A DNA stretch of 64,000 nt from Actinomadura coerulea (lineage in GTDB: Bacteria > Actinomycetota > Actinomycetes > Streptosporangiales > Streptosporangiaceae), in NCBI RefSeq assembly GCF_014208105.1, contig NZ_JACHMQ010000001.1:3224001-3288000 (forward strand), given 5' to 3'. Both the position numbers and the translations under genes were made by a program. Below are positions 49,957-59,082 of this stretch, piece after piece. Each line of letters starts with the position of its first letter. Within the stretch, counting starts at the first letter, position 1. The notes beneath the pieces are model-generated. The model did not search any database. It was not told the origin of the DNA and saw nothing but the letters and a program-made list of their open reading frames with translations.

Positions 49957-51470
49957 CGGCGTGGGACGAGCACGTCACCGCCGCGCTGCTGGGCACCGAG
50001 CGCCGCGACCCGCCCGTCCTCGCGGAGGCGCCCGGCGGCCGTGACGGCGACGGCGACAGGGCGGGCCGCCTGCTCGACCAGGCGGCGCTGCTGGCCGTCC
50101 GGCGGCGGGCCGGGCAGGTCCCGTCCGGGGCGGCCCCCGAGCCGGTGGCGCTGGCCCCCGTGGAGGACGTCCCGGCCGTGCCGAGGGCGGCGGCGGCCCG
50201 GCTGCGGCGCATCCTCGGCGGCGAGCAGATCCGGGTGCTGCCCGAATGGCTGGACGCGGCGGCCGCCCGGGGTCTGCGGGTGCCCGCCCAGTCGCTCCCC
50301 GAACTGCTGGAGCGGGGGCGCAGCGACCGGATGCTGCGGCCCTCGATCGCCAGGGCGTGCGGGCGGCGCGGCGTGTGGCTTGCCCTGCAGAACACCGACT
50401 GGGCCTACCTGGTGGGTTCCGGCGACGACCCCGGCGGCGGCCCCGAAGTGTGGGAGACCGGGACGCGCAACCGGCGGGTGGCCTACCTGACCATGCTTCG
50501 CGAGACCGAGCCAGAGCGCGCGCGGGAGCTTCTCCAGGGAACCTGGGCGAAGGAGCCGGCGCCCGACCGCGCGGCGTTCATCGCCACGTTCGCGCATGGG
50601 CTCTCCCTCGACGACGAGGAGTTCCTCGAGGAGGCCTTGGGCGACCGCGGGAAGGACGTCCGCCAGATCGCGTCCGATCTGCTGGCCCGCATGCCGGGCT
50701 CGGCGTACGGGGAGCGCATGGCGGCGCGGGCCCGGGCCTGCCTGACCGCGGAGGAGCGCACGGTCCAGGGCCGCAGGCAGACGTGGATCCGGGTGGAGCC
50801 ACCGCACGCCCACGACGAGGACCTGGCGCGCGACGGCGTCCCGTTCCATCCGACCGGGTCGTTCGCGCCGCGCGGCGGGGGCTCCCCGGTGGGGACGCGG
50901 GCCGCGTGGCTCCGCGAGATCCTGGCCCGCACCCCGCTGTCGGCCTGGACGGAGCTGCTCGGGCTGCCGCCCATGGAGATCGTGTGCCTGCCCGTCGCCG
51001 ACTCCGACGGGCGCGACGTCCACATCGGCTGGGCCCGCGCCGCCCTCGGCCAGCGCGACACCGGCTGGGCGCGGGCGCTGCTCAGGGGCGGCGTCATGGT
51101 CGACGAGCCGGAGGCCCTCGCCGACCTGCTGTCGGTCCTGCCCGGCCCGGAGCGCGACCCGGCGGCGGCCGACCTGATCCGCTGGGTGGAGGGGCGCCCC
51201 GGCCTGCTGCGCGTCCTGGAACGGGTGCCCGGCCCGTGGGCCGGGCCGCTCGCGGCGGCGGTGGTCGCGACGCTGAGCGCGTCCGCCGAGTCCCCCACCC
51301 GCCGCGACGAGCACCTGATCACGCAGCTGTGCCGGCTCGCCGACCAGCGGCTCGACCCGGCCGCCGCGGCCCGCCTGGCGGCCCTCGGACCGGCCGCGCC
51401 GCGCGCCGTGACCGACCTGATCGCGACCCTGCGTTTCCGCGACGAGATGCTGAAGGAGCTTGACCAGTGA
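49953..51470 (+). CDS. DUF5691-like protein
   Basis: This 505-residue, mostly helical protein starts TAWDEHVTAALLGTERR and contains PAAAARLRRILGG and MLRPSIARACGRRGVWLALQN, with HEAT-like helical pairs over most of its length. I associate this N-terminus with DUF5691, which is found in the SWIM/MoxR/vWA cluster. No catalytic motif or membrane segment is seen. GTG at 49953 overlaps the SWIM stop. A helical scaffold linking the SWIM protein and the ATPase is a plausible role. Confidence 0.75.
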   Translation: MTAWDEHVTAALLGTERRDPPVLAEAPGGRDGDGDRAGRLLDQAALLAVRRRAGQVPSGAAPEPVALAPVEDVPAVPRAAAARLRRILGGEQIRVLPEWLDAAAARGLRVPAQSLPELLERGRSDRMLRPSIARACGRRGVWLALQNTDWAYLVGSGDDPGGGPEVWETGTRNRRVAYLTMLRETEPERARELLQGTWAKEPAPDRAAFIATFAHGLSLDDEEFLEEALGDRGKDVRQIASDLLARMPGSAYGERMAARARACLTAEERTVQGRRQTWIRVEPPHAHDEDLARDGVPFHPTGSFAPRGGGSPVGTRAAWLREILARTPLSAWTELLGLPPMEIVCLPVADSDGRDVHIGWARAALGQRDTGWARALLRGGVMVDEPEALADLLSVLPGPERDPAAADLIRWVEGRPGLLRVLERVPGPWAGPLAAAVVATLSASAESPTRRDEHLITQLCRLADQRLDPAAAARLAALGPAAPRAVTDLIATLRFRDEMLKELDQ

Positions 51471-52600
51471 CCGAAGAGGCAGGCCCGGCGGGCCCCGGGG
51501 GCGGTTCACCCGCGCCGACCGAGGGCGCCGTGCTGCGGCCGCACGCCGAGCAGGAGCACGCCGCCGAGCTGGCGCGGCTGGCCGAGCACGACGACCGGCC
51601 CCGGCCGCCCGGCTGGCGGCTGTCGCCCTGGGCGGTCACCGCGTACCTGCTCGGCGGCGAACTGCCGGACGGCACGGCGATCAGCCCGAAGTACGTGGGG
51701 CCGCGCCGGCTGATGGAGGTCGCGGTGGCGACGCTCGCGACCGACCGGGCGCTGCTGCTGCTCGGCGTCCCGGGCACGGCGAAGACCTGGGTGTCGGAGC
51801 ATCTCGCCGCCGCGATCAGCGGCGACTCCGCGCTGCTCGTGCAGGGCACGGCCGGCACGGCGGAGGAGGCGATCCGCTACGGCTGGAACTACGCGCGGCT
51901 GCTCGCCGAGGGCCCCTCGGAGCGGGCGCTGGTGGAGAGCCCGCTGATGCGCGCGATGCGGCGCGGCTCCGTCGCCCGCATCGAGGAGCTGACCCGGATG
52001 CCCTCCGACGTCCAGGACACCCTCATCACCGTCCTGTCGGAGAAGACGCTGCCCGTCCCCGAGCTGAACACCGAGGTGCAGGCGCGCAAGGGCTTCACGG
52101 TCATCGCGACCGCCAACGACCGCGACCGGGGCGTGAACGAGCTGTCCAGCGCGCTGCGCCGCCGGTTCAACACGGTCGTGCTGCCGCTGCCGGAGTCCGT
52201 CGAGGACGAGGTCGCGATCGTCGCGCGCCGCGTCGACCAGATCGGCGCCGGGCTGGAGCTGCCCGAGAGCCCGGCGGGCCTGGAGGAGATCCGGCGCGTC
52301 GTCACGGTGTTCCGGGAGCTGCGGTCCGGGGCCACGGCCGACGGGCGCACCAAGCTGAAGTCGCCCAGCGCGACCCTCAGCACCGCCGAGGCCATCTCGG
52401 TGATCACCAGCGGGCTGGCGCTGGCCGCGCACTTCGGCGACGGCGTGCTGCGCGCCGCGGACGTGGCGGGCGGGATCGTCGGCGCCGTCGTCCAGGACCC
52501 GGTGTCCGACCGCGTCGTGTGGCAGGAGTACCTGGAGGCGGTCGTCCGGGACCGCCCCGAGTGGCGCGACTTCTACCGCGCCTGCCGGGAGGTCTCTTGA
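51467..52600 (+). CDS. MoxR-like AAA+ ATPase (YehL-type)
   Basis: The 377-residue ATPase has Walker A LLLLGVPGTAKTWVSEHL, a divergent Walker B in SVARIEELTRMPSDVQDTLITVLSE and sensor 1 VIATANDRDRGVNELSSALRRRF. This pattern differs from classic MoxR (DEINR) and matches the YehL branch. Residues 1-60 are a disordered extension. The GTG at 51467 overlaps the previous stop. It should power remodelling of the vWA and DUF5682-like proteins encoded next to it. Confidence 0.9.
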   Translation: MTEEAGPAGPGGGSPAPTEGAVLRPHAEQEHAAELARLAEHDDRPRPPGWRLSPWAVTAYLLGGELPDGTAISPKYVGPRRLMEVAVATLATDRALLLLGVPGTAKTWVSEHLAAAISGDSALLVQGTAGTAEEAIRYGWNYARLLAEGPSERALVESPLMRAMRRGSVARIEELTRMPSDVQDTLITVLSEKTLPVPELNTEVQARKGFTVIATANDRDRGVNELSSALRRRFNTVVLPLPESVEDEVAIVARRVDQIGAGLELPESPAGLEEIRRVVTVFRELRSGATADGRTKLKSPSATLSTAEAISVITSGLALAAHFGDGVLRAADVAGGIVGAVVQDPVSDRVVWQEYLEAVVRDRPEWRDFYRACREVS

Positions 52601-54795
52601 GCCAGGTCGAAGTCTTCGGCGTCCGGCACCACGGGCCGGGGTCGGCCCGCGCGCTGCGGGGTGCGCTGGAGGACTTCAAGCCGGACGCGGTGCTGGTCGA
52701 GGGGCCTCCTGAGGCCGACGCGATCGTGGAGCTGGCGGGCGACCCGGAGATGGTGCCGCCGGTCGCCCTGCTCGCCTACTCCCCCGTCCCGGCCGACGGC
52801 GACCGCAGGGCCGCGTTCTGGCCGTTCGCCGAGTTCAGCCCGGAATGGCAGGCGATCAGGTACGCGCTGTCGGCGGGCGTGCCCGTCCGGTTCTGCGACC
52901 TGCCCGCCGCGAACCAGCTCGTCCCGGCGGAGGAGGAGCCGCCCGAGGAGGGCCTCAGGCTCGACCCGCTCGGCTGGCTCGCCAAGGCCGCCGGGTACGA
53001 CGACGCCGAGCGGTGGTGGGACGACGTGGTCGAGCACCGCCACGGCGGCCCGTCCCCGTTCCCCGCCATCGCCGAGGCCATGGCGGAGCTGCGCGGCGAA
53101 CTCGAACCGGCCGCGCGGGAGGAGCAGCGCGAGGCCCACATGCGCAGGACGGTGCGCCGCGCCCTCAGGGAGGGGCACGAGCGGGTCGCCGTGGTCTGCG
53201 GGGCGTGGCACGTCCCGGCCCTGCGCGCCAAGGTCCCGGCGGCCCGCGACGACAGGACGCTGCGCGGCCTGCCGAAGACCAGGGTGGCCATGACGTGGGT
53301 GCCGTGGACGCACGGGCGGCTCGCCGGGCGGTCCGGTTACGGCGCAGGGGTGCGCTCCCCCGGCTGGTACCACCACCTGTTCGCGGCCCGTGACCGCCCG
53401 ATCGAGCGCTGGCTGACCGCCGCCGCCCGCGTCCTGCGCGAGGAGGACCTGCACGTCTCCTCCGCGCACGTGATCGAGGCCGTCCGGCTCGCCGAGGCCC
53501 TGGCCGCGCTGCGCGGGCGCCCCCTCGCCGGGCTGGACGAGGTCACCGAGGCGACCCGCGCCGTCCTGTGCGAGGGCGCCGAGCTGCCCGTCCGGATCAT
53601 CCAGGACCGGATGGTCGTCGGCGAGCGGCTCGGCGCCGTCCCGGAACGCACCCCGATGGTGCCGCTGCAGCGCGACCTGCAGGCCGAGCAGCGGCGGCTC
53701 AGGCTCAGGCCGAGCGCGCTGGAGAAGGAGCAGGACCTCGACCTGCGCAAGCCCACCGACCTCGAGCGCAGCCGCCTGCTGCACCGGCTCCGCATGCTGG
53801 ACGTGAACTGGGGGGTCCCGTCGGAGAGCCGCTCCAAGGGCACGTTCCGCGAGACGTGGACGCTGCTCTGGCGCCCCGAGTTCGACGTCGAGCTGATCGA
53901 GGCGAGCGCGTGGGGCACCACCGTGCGCGGAGCGAGCACCGCCCGCGCGCGGGAGGCGGCCGGGAGCGCCACCGCCCTCGCCGACCTCACCGCCGTGGCC
54001 GAGCGGTGCCTGCTCGCCGACCTCGGCGACGCGCTCCCCGCGGTCATGCGCGCCCTTGCCGACCGCGCCGCGGTCGACACCGACGTCGCGCACCTGATGG
54101 CGGCGATGCCCGCGCTGGTGCGCGCGCTGCGCTACGGCGACGTCCGCGGCACCTCCACCGGGCCGCTGCGCACGGTGGTCGACGGCCTCGTCGTCCGGGT
54201 CTGCGTCGGGCTCCCGCCGGCGATCACCGGGCTGGACGACGACGCCGCCCGCGAGTTCCTCGGCCACGTCGACGCCGTCCACGGCGCCCTGTCCCTGCTC
54301 GCCGACGAGGGCCACATCGAGCGCTGGCGCCGCGCCCTGGAGGGCCTGCTCGACCGCCCGGGCGCCCTGCACGGCCTGATCGAGGGACGCCTGACCCGCC
54401 TGCTGCTGGACGCCGGGCGGCTGGACGACGTCCCCGACCGGATGGCGCGCGCCGTGTCCGTCGGCGCGGCGCCCGACCGCGCCGCCGCCTGGGTCGAGGG
54501 CTTCCTCGCCGGCGGCGGCCTCCTGCTCATGCACGACGAGGCGCTCCTGCGGCTCGTCGACGAGTGGGTCGCCGGCCTGCCCGCCGACTCGTTCACCGAC
54601 GTCCTGCCCCTTCTGCGCCGCACGTTCGGCGCCTACCCCGCCGCCGAGCGCCGCGCCATCGGCGAGCGGCTCCGCCGCCGCGGCCGTGCCCCCGCCGGGC
54701 GGGACCGGCCGCCGGAGGACGACGTCGACGAGGCCCGGGCGGCGCCGGCGGCCGCCACCGCCCTGCGGATCCTCGGATGGGAGAGGCCTGCATGA
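52597..54795 (+). CDS. DUF5682-like protein
   Basis: The 732-residue protein begins SQVEVFGVRHHGPGSARAL and has DAVLVEGPPEADAIVELA and VAVVCGAWHVPAL, a TraB/ChaN-like pattern with conserved His, Glu and a GxxH segment, so the first 270 residues may form a metal-dependent hydrolase-like fold. The C-terminal half is helical. The TTG at 52597 overlaps the ATPase stop (TTGA) and follows GGGAGG by 5 nt. It lies between the ATPase and the vWA gene in the same order as in other YehL-type clusters that I recall. Its activity is unknown. Confidence 0.75.
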   Translation: MSQVEVFGVRHHGPGSARALRGALEDFKPDAVLVEGPPEADAIVELAGDPEMVPPVALLAYSPVPADGDRRAAFWPFAEFSPEWQAIRYALSAGVPVRFCDLPAANQLVPAEEEPPEEGLRLDPLGWLAKAAGYDDAERWWDDVVEHRHGGPSPFPAIAEAMAELRGELEPAAREEQREAHMRRTVRRALREGHERVAVVCGAWHVPALRAKVPAARDDRTLRGLPKTRVAMTWVPWTHGRLAGRSGYGAGVRSPGWYHHLFAARDRPIERWLTAAARVLREEDLHVSSAHVIEAVRLAEALAALRGRPLAGLDEVTEATRAVLCEGAELPVRIIQDRMVVGERLGAVPERTPMVPLQRDLQAEQRRLRLRPSALEKEQDLDLRKPTDLERSRLLHRLRMLDVNWGVPSESRSKGTFRETWTLLWRPEFDVELIEASAWGTTVRGASTARAREAAGSATALADLTAVAERCLLADLGDALPAVMRALADRAAVDTDVAHLMAAMPALVRALRYGDVRGTSTGPLRTVVDGLVVRVCVGLPPAITGLDDDAAREFLGHVDAVHGALSLLADEGHIERWRRALEGLLDRPGALHGLIEGRLTRLLLDAGRLDDVPDRMARAVSVGAAPDRAAAWVEGFLAGGGLLLMHDEALLRLVDEWVAGLPADSFTDVLPLLRRTFGAYPAAERRAIGERLRRRGRAPAGRDRPPEDDVDEARAAPAAATALRILGWERPA

Positions 54796-55985
54796 CGAAC
54801 GGGAGCGGGACCGGCGAGAGCGTGGACGAGCGGCTGCGGCGCTGGCGGCTGGTGCTCGGCGGCGACCAGGCCGACGGGACCGGCGTGGCGCTGGCCGGCG
54901 ACGACGTCCGGATGGACGGCGCGCTGGAGCGGCTCTACGGGGCCGGCGGCGGCGGGGGTCGGCCGCGGCCGGGGCGGCGCGGCGCCGGCCTCGGCGACTC
55001 GGCGCCCTCCGTGGCCCGGTGGCTGGGCGACATCCGCGCGTACTTCCCGTCGAGCGTCGTGCGGGTGATGCAGAAGGACGCGATCGAGCGCCTCGACCTC
55101 ACCCGGCTGCTGCTGGAGCCGGAGATGCTGGACGCGGTCGAGCCCGACGTCCACCTCGTCGGGACGCTGCTGTCGCTGAACAAGGTGCTGCCCGACAAGG
55201 CCAGGGAGTCGGCGCGCGCGGTGGTGCGCACGGTCGTGCGCGACCTGGAGCGGCGGCTCGCGCAGAAGACCCGCTCGGCCGTCGGCGGGGCTCTCGACCG
55301 GTCGGCGCGGGTCCTGCGCCCGAGGCGGCTCGCCGACGTCGACTGGGACCGCACCATCCGCGCCAACCTGCGCCACTACCTGCCCGAGCAGGGAACGCTC
55401 GTGCCGGAGCGGCTGATCGGGTACGGCAGGCGGCGGCAGGCCGTCAAGCGGGACGTGGTCCTCGCGATCGACCAGAGCGGCTCGATGGCGGCGTCGGTGG
55501 TGTACGCGAGCGTGTTCGGGGCGGTGCTGGCGTCGATGCGGTCGCTGCGCACGTCGCTGGTGGTGTTCGACACCAGCGTCGTGGACCTCACCGACCAGCT
55601 CCACGACCCGGTCGAGGTGCTGTTCGGCACGCAGCTCGGCGGCGGCACCGACATCAACCGCGCCGTCGCGTACTGCCAGGGCCTGGTCACGCGGCCGGCC
55701 GAGACGACCCTCGTGCTGATCAGCGACCTGTACGAGGGCGGGGTCCGCGACGAGATGCTGCAGCGGGTCGCGGCGCTGACGGCGGCGGGCGTGCAGGTCG
55801 TCGTCCTGCTCGCCCTGTCGGACGAGGGGGCGCCCGCCTACGACCACGACAACGCGGCGGCCCTGGCCGCGATGGGCGTCCCGGCCTTCGCGTGCACCCC
55901 CGACGCCTTCCCCGGGCTGATGGCCGCCGCCATCGAACGCCGCGACCTCAAGGAGTGGTCCGAGCGCGCCGCCGGTGACCGGTGA
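54792..55985 (+). CDS. vWA-domain protein (YehP-like)
   Basis: The 397-residue protein has a helical N-terminal half and a C-terminal vWA domain with a full MIDAS site: DVVLAIDQSGSMAASV, the Thr in GGGTDINRA and the Asp in LISDLYEGG. vWA proteins of MoxR clusters are clients whose metal site is filled by the ATPase. The ATG at 54792 overlaps the DUF5682-like stop (ATGA). It ends the five-gene operon; the kinase gene on the other strand ends 6 bp away. Confidence 0.9.
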   Translation: MTNGSGTGESVDERLRRWRLVLGGDQADGTGVALAGDDVRMDGALERLYGAGGGGGRPRPGRRGAGLGDSAPSVARWLGDIRAYFPSSVVRVMQKDAIERLDLTRLLLEPEMLDAVEPDVHLVGTLLSLNKVLPDKARESARAVVRTVVRDLERRLAQKTRSAVGGALDRSARVLRPRRLADVDWDRTIRANLRHYLPEQGTLVPERLIGYGRRRQAVKRDVVLAIDQSGSMAASVVYASVFGAVLASMRSLRTSLVVFDTSVVDLTDQLHDPVEVLFGTQLGGGTDINRAVAYCQGLVTRPAETTLVLISDLYEGGVRDEMLQRVAALTAAGVQVVVLLALSDEGAPAYDHDNAAALAAMGVPAFACTPDAFPGLMAAAIERRDLKEWSERAAGDR

Positions 55986-55990
55986 GCGCC

Positions 55991-57496
55991 TCAGACCGGC
56001 GAGCGGGACAGGCCGCGGACCAGGAGGAGCACCACTGAGGCGGTCAGCAGGGCGTGGCCGGTCAGGGCGGCCGGCTGGATCTCGACGAGCGCCCCCCAGG
56101 CCGCCCACATCGCGACGCGGGCGACACGGGCGGCCATCACCGTCCCCGCCGCGGCGCGGCTGCCGCGCCACGCCAGGATCACTCCGACGAGCGTGACGAC
56201 GGCGACGACGGCGAACGACGAGGCGACCACGGGCAGCAGGCCGCCCCGGTGGCCCTCGCTGAGGGAAGGCCGCGCGATCAGGATCGCGAGGGCGGCGACG
56301 TCCAGGGCGGCGAGCACGCCGGCGAGGAGCAGGCCGGCCACGACCGCGGGGCCGCGCCGCAGCGTCCGGACGCCTCGGGGCGACCGGGGCAGCGAAGCGG
56401 GCGCGGGCGCCGGCCCGGGCGCGAATCCGAACGCGGGTCCGGCGGCGGGCGCGGGGCCTGGCGCGGGCCCGGTTCCGGGCGCGGGTTCGGGCGACGGGGG
56501 TGCGGGCGCGGACGTGGGCGGGCCGGACCAGGTCGGCGTCTGCTCCGGGGAGGACTGGACGGCCGGGCCGGGGGCCGGCCACGGCTCGCCCTCGGACGCG
56601 GACCTCGGGACCGGCGCCGTCGGGCCGGCGAAGTCCTCCGTGGGGTGCTCGGTGGGGATCTCCAGCCGGGCGTGCCGCTCGCTCTCGCCGAGCAGCCAGA
56701 GCAGGACGTCCTCGGAGGTGGGGCGGGCCTGCGGTTCCTTGGCGAGGCAGGCGGCGGCGACCTCGGCGAGCGGGCCGGGCAGCGCGCCGAGGTCGGGCGT
56801 CTCGTGCAGGATCCGGTACATCACCGCGGGCAGCGGGCCGCCCGCGAAGGGGTCGCGGCCGGTGGCGGCGAACAGCAGGGTGCTCGCCCAGGCGAACAGG
56901 TCGGCCGACGGCCCGACCCGCCCGGTGAACTGCTCGGGCGCCATGTAGGCGGGCGTGCCGACGACCTGGCTCGTCATCGTCGCGCTCGCGTCGAACGCGC
57001 GGGCGATCCCGAAGTCGATCACGCGCGGCCCGTCCGGGCCCATCAGCACGTTCTGCGGCTTGAGGTCGCGGTGCACGACGTTCGCGCGGTGGATCGCCGA
57101 CAGCGCCGTCACCGAGCTGATCGCGAGCCGGTCGAGCGCCGCGCCGGTGCGCGGCCCCTGGTCGTGGACGAGGGCGCGCAGCGACGGCCCCGGCACGTAC
57201 TCGCTGACGATGTAGGGGCGGTCGCCCGCCACGTCGGCGGCGAGCATCTGGGCGGTGCAGAACCCGGCGACCCGCTCCAGGACGGCCATCTCGCGCACGA
57301 ACCGCTCGCGGGCGTCGGCGTCCCCGACGAGCTGGGCGTGCAGCAGCTTGACGGCGACGCGGGACGGCCCGGCCCCCGGCTCGGCGGGCCGGCCGAGGTA
57401 CACCGCGCCCTGGCCGCCGGCGCCGATCCGGCCGAGCAGCTCCCACCGTCCGAGCCGGGTGGGGTCGGACGCGGTGAGGGGAACAGGACCCGCCAT
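55991..57496 (-). CDS. Ser/Thr protein kinase with C-terminal membrane helices
   Basis: The 501-residue protein has a Hanks kinase domain (1-275): IGAGGQGAVYLG, K50 (VAVKLL), VVHRDLKPQNVLM, VIDFGIARAF and GTPAYMAPEQFTG. A Pro/Ala-rich linker (280-370) leads to four hydrophobic segments (about 380-495), so the kinase is tethered on the cytoplasmic face without a large outside sensor. The ATG at 57496 follows GAGGG by 5 nt. It is divergent from a DUF6777-like lipoprotein gene, a pairing that suggests the lipoprotein is its outside partner. Confidence 0.92.
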   Translation of the reverse strand: MAGPVPLTASDPTRLGRWELLGRIGAGGQGAVYLGRPAEPGAGPSRVAVKLLHAQLVGDADARERFVREMAVLERVAGFCTAQMLAADVAGDRPYIVSEYVPGPSLRALVHDQGPRTGAALDRLAISSVTALSAIHRANVVHRDLKPQNVLMGPDGPRVIDFGIARAFDASATMTSQVVGTPAYMAPEQFTGRVGPSADLFAWASTLLFAATGRDPFAGGPLPAVMYRILHETPDLGALPGPLAEVAAACLAKEPQARPTSEDVLLWLLGESERHARLEIPTEHPTEDFAGPTAPVPRSASEGEPWPAPGPAVQSSPEQTPTWSGPPTSAPAPPSPEPAPGTGPAPGPAPAAGPAFGFAPGPAPAPASLPRSPRGVRTLRRGPAVVAGLLLAGVLAALDVAALAILIARPSLSEGHRGGLLPVVASSFAVVAVVTLVGVILAWRGSRAAAGTVMAARVARVAMWAAWGALVEIQPAALTGHALLTASVVLLLVRGLSRSPV

Positions 57497-57596
57497 TCGC
57501 ACCCTCTCGAAAAAATTGAGCATTACCGCGGGCACAAAACCGCTCCGCCCGGCATCGAAGAGTATAGGTTCGGCGAGCCCGAAGCGGGAGAAGAAG

Positions 57597-58670
57597 ATGC
57601 TGCAGATTCGTTCGACGATTGCGCGGTCCGGCGCCGGTGCCGTGCCGCTGGCGGGGTGCCTCGCGGCCCTCGTCGCGGCCGGCGTGCTGACCGGCTGCGG
57701 GGACGCCGGCGCGACCATCACGCGGCTGACGGTGGGATCGCCGGGACCCGACCCGTACACGCTGGCGTCCGGCACCGACCGGGTCGATGTGAAGGCGAGG
57801 CCGCGGGCGGGCGGCACCAGGGAGGGGGACGCGCCGGGCCTCTACGGCGGCACGCGCCGGGCCTCGACCTGCGACAGGAAGCGGCTCGTCGCCTTCCTGC
57901 GGGCCCATCCCGACAAGGCGCGGGCGTGGGCGCGGGTGCAGGGCATCCCGGTGGGCGAGATCCCGCGGTACGTGTCGCGGCAGACGCCGGTGCTGCTGCG
58001 CACCGACACGCTCGTCACCAACCACGGGTACCGGGACGGGGAGGCCGTGAGCGACCCCGCCGTCCTTCAGGCCGGAATGGGCGTTCTGGTCAATGGTTAC
58101 GGAGTGCCCACAGTGAAGTGCAATTGCGGCAATCCTCTCAGTCCGCCCGACAAAAAGATCTCCACCCCGAACGCCTCGTACAGTGGCCGGTCCTGGCCGG
58201 GGTTCGAGAAGGGGAATGTCACCCGGATACAGCCGCGGGATTCCCGCAAGGGAGCGATCACCACTTTCGTCCTCGTCGACCCGGACGCCACGATGGGGTT
58301 CGCCCGCCCCCGCGCCACCGAGGGAGCGTCGGACGGGCCACCGACCGCGCTGCCGCCGACGGAGACCGAGGTCGTGGCGGGCGACTCCCCCGCGCCGGAC
58401 GGCTCGGGCCTGGAGACGCCCGGCACCGAGTCCCCCGGCACGGAGCCGCCCGGCTCCGGGACGCCCGGGCCGGAGACGCCCGGCGCGCGGTCACCGGGGA
58501 CCGGGACGCCCGGGCCGCAGACCCCCGGCCCCGCGCTCTCGTCGCCGTCGCCTGGCGTGGTCACGCAGGACCCGGGTACCGGCGCCGGAGGGAAGGAGAC
58601 GCCGGGCGAGGCGACGCACGGGCCGGTCTCCCTGCCGCCGTCGAGGGAGCCCGCGCCCGCGACGTCCTGA
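57597..58670 (+). CDS. DUF6777-like lipoprotein
   Basis: The 357-residue protein has a signal with lipobox GVLTGCGD (Cys about 34). A conserved domain follows: GLYGGTRRASTCDRKRLVAFL, RYVSRQTPVLLRTDTLVTNHGYRDGEA and VLVNGYGVPTVKCNCGNPL. I recognise this as the DUF6777 type. The last 120 residues are a Pro/Gly/Glu/Thr-rich low-complexity tail with repeated PGT/PGPETPG units that may span the cell wall. The ATG at 57597 follows GGGAG by 6 nt. It is divergent from the kinase at 55991-57496. Confidence 0.78.
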   Translation: MLQIRSTIARSGAGAVPLAGCLAALVAAGVLTGCGDAGATITRLTVGSPGPDPYTLASGTDRVDVKARPRAGGTREGDAPGLYGGTRRASTCDRKRLVAFLRAHPDKARAWARVQGIPVGEIPRYVSRQTPVLLRTDTLVTNHGYRDGEAVSDPAVLQAGMGVLVNGYGVPTVKCNCGNPLSPPDKKISTPNASYSGRSWPGFEKGNVTRIQPRDSRKGAITTFVLVDPDATMGFARPRATEGASDGPPTALPPTETEVVAGDSPAPDGSGLETPGTESPGTEPPGSGTPGPETPGARSPGTGTPGPQTPGPALSSPSPGVVTQDPGTGAGGKETPGEATHGPVSLPPSREPAPATS

Positions 58671-58679
58671 CATGTGCGC

Positions 58680-58699
58680 TATCTTTGCTCATATGAGCA
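58680..58699 (+). promoter_or_regulatory. ArsR/SmtB operator overlapping the start codon
   Basis: TATCTT at 58680-58685 is a likely -10 box. TGCTCATATGAGCA at 58686-58699 is a perfect 14-bp palindrome with the ATxxAT-like centre common to SmtB/CzrA-type sites. The ATG at 58693 lies inside it, so transcription is probably leaderless and autorepressed. Confidence 0.7.
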
Positions 58700-59082
58700 G
58701 TGCTTCAGATGTCGTCGCCCCGGACGCCTGCGCCGTGCGGGTGGTCGACGCCGCGAAGGTCGCCGCCGTCTCGGCGTCCCTGCCGGACACGGAGACGATC
58801 ACCGAGCTGGCGCAGGTGTTCGGGCTGCTGTCCGACCCCGGCCGGCTGCGTGTGATCACCGCGCTGCTCGAAGGGGGAGAGATGTGCGTGTGCGACATCG
58901 CCGCGTCCTGCGGGCACTCGGAGTCGGCGGTCTCGCACGCGCTGCGCCTGCTGCGCGCCAACCGCGTCGTGCGCGTCCGCCGCGCCGGCCGGATGGCCTA
59001 CTACCGGCTGGACGACTCGCACGTCCGGCTGCTGCTCGATCTCGCCCTCACCCACGTCGGCCACGGGGAGGAAGGCACATGA
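58693..59082 (+). CDS. ArsR/SmtB-family zinc-sensing repressor
   Basis: This 129-residue winged-helix protein has the ArsR recognition region MCVCDIAASCGHSESAVSHALRLL. The alpha-5 metal site is complete: D108, H110, H121 and H124, with the same spacing as in CzrA and SmtB, which sense zinc (or cobalt). C65 and C67 in MCVC could form a second, alpha-3-type site. Zinc binding should release the protein from DNA and open expression of the coupled CDF exporter (ATGA overlap at 59079). It binds most likely to the palindrome over its own start. Confidence 0.92.
   Translation: MSSASDVVAPDACAVRVVDAAKVAAVSASLPDTETITELAQVFGLLSDPGRLRVITALLEGGEMCVCDIAASCGHSESAVSHALRLLRANRVVRVRRAGRMAYYRLDDSHVRLLLDLALTHVGHGEEGT

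Noticed and set aside
54633..58025. Minus-strand open frame of about 1130 codons spanning the vWA and kinase genes
   Set aside because: It crosses two genes on opposite strands and gives low-complexity Arg/Pro-rich protein. The vWA, kinase and lipoprotein frames have clear motifs.
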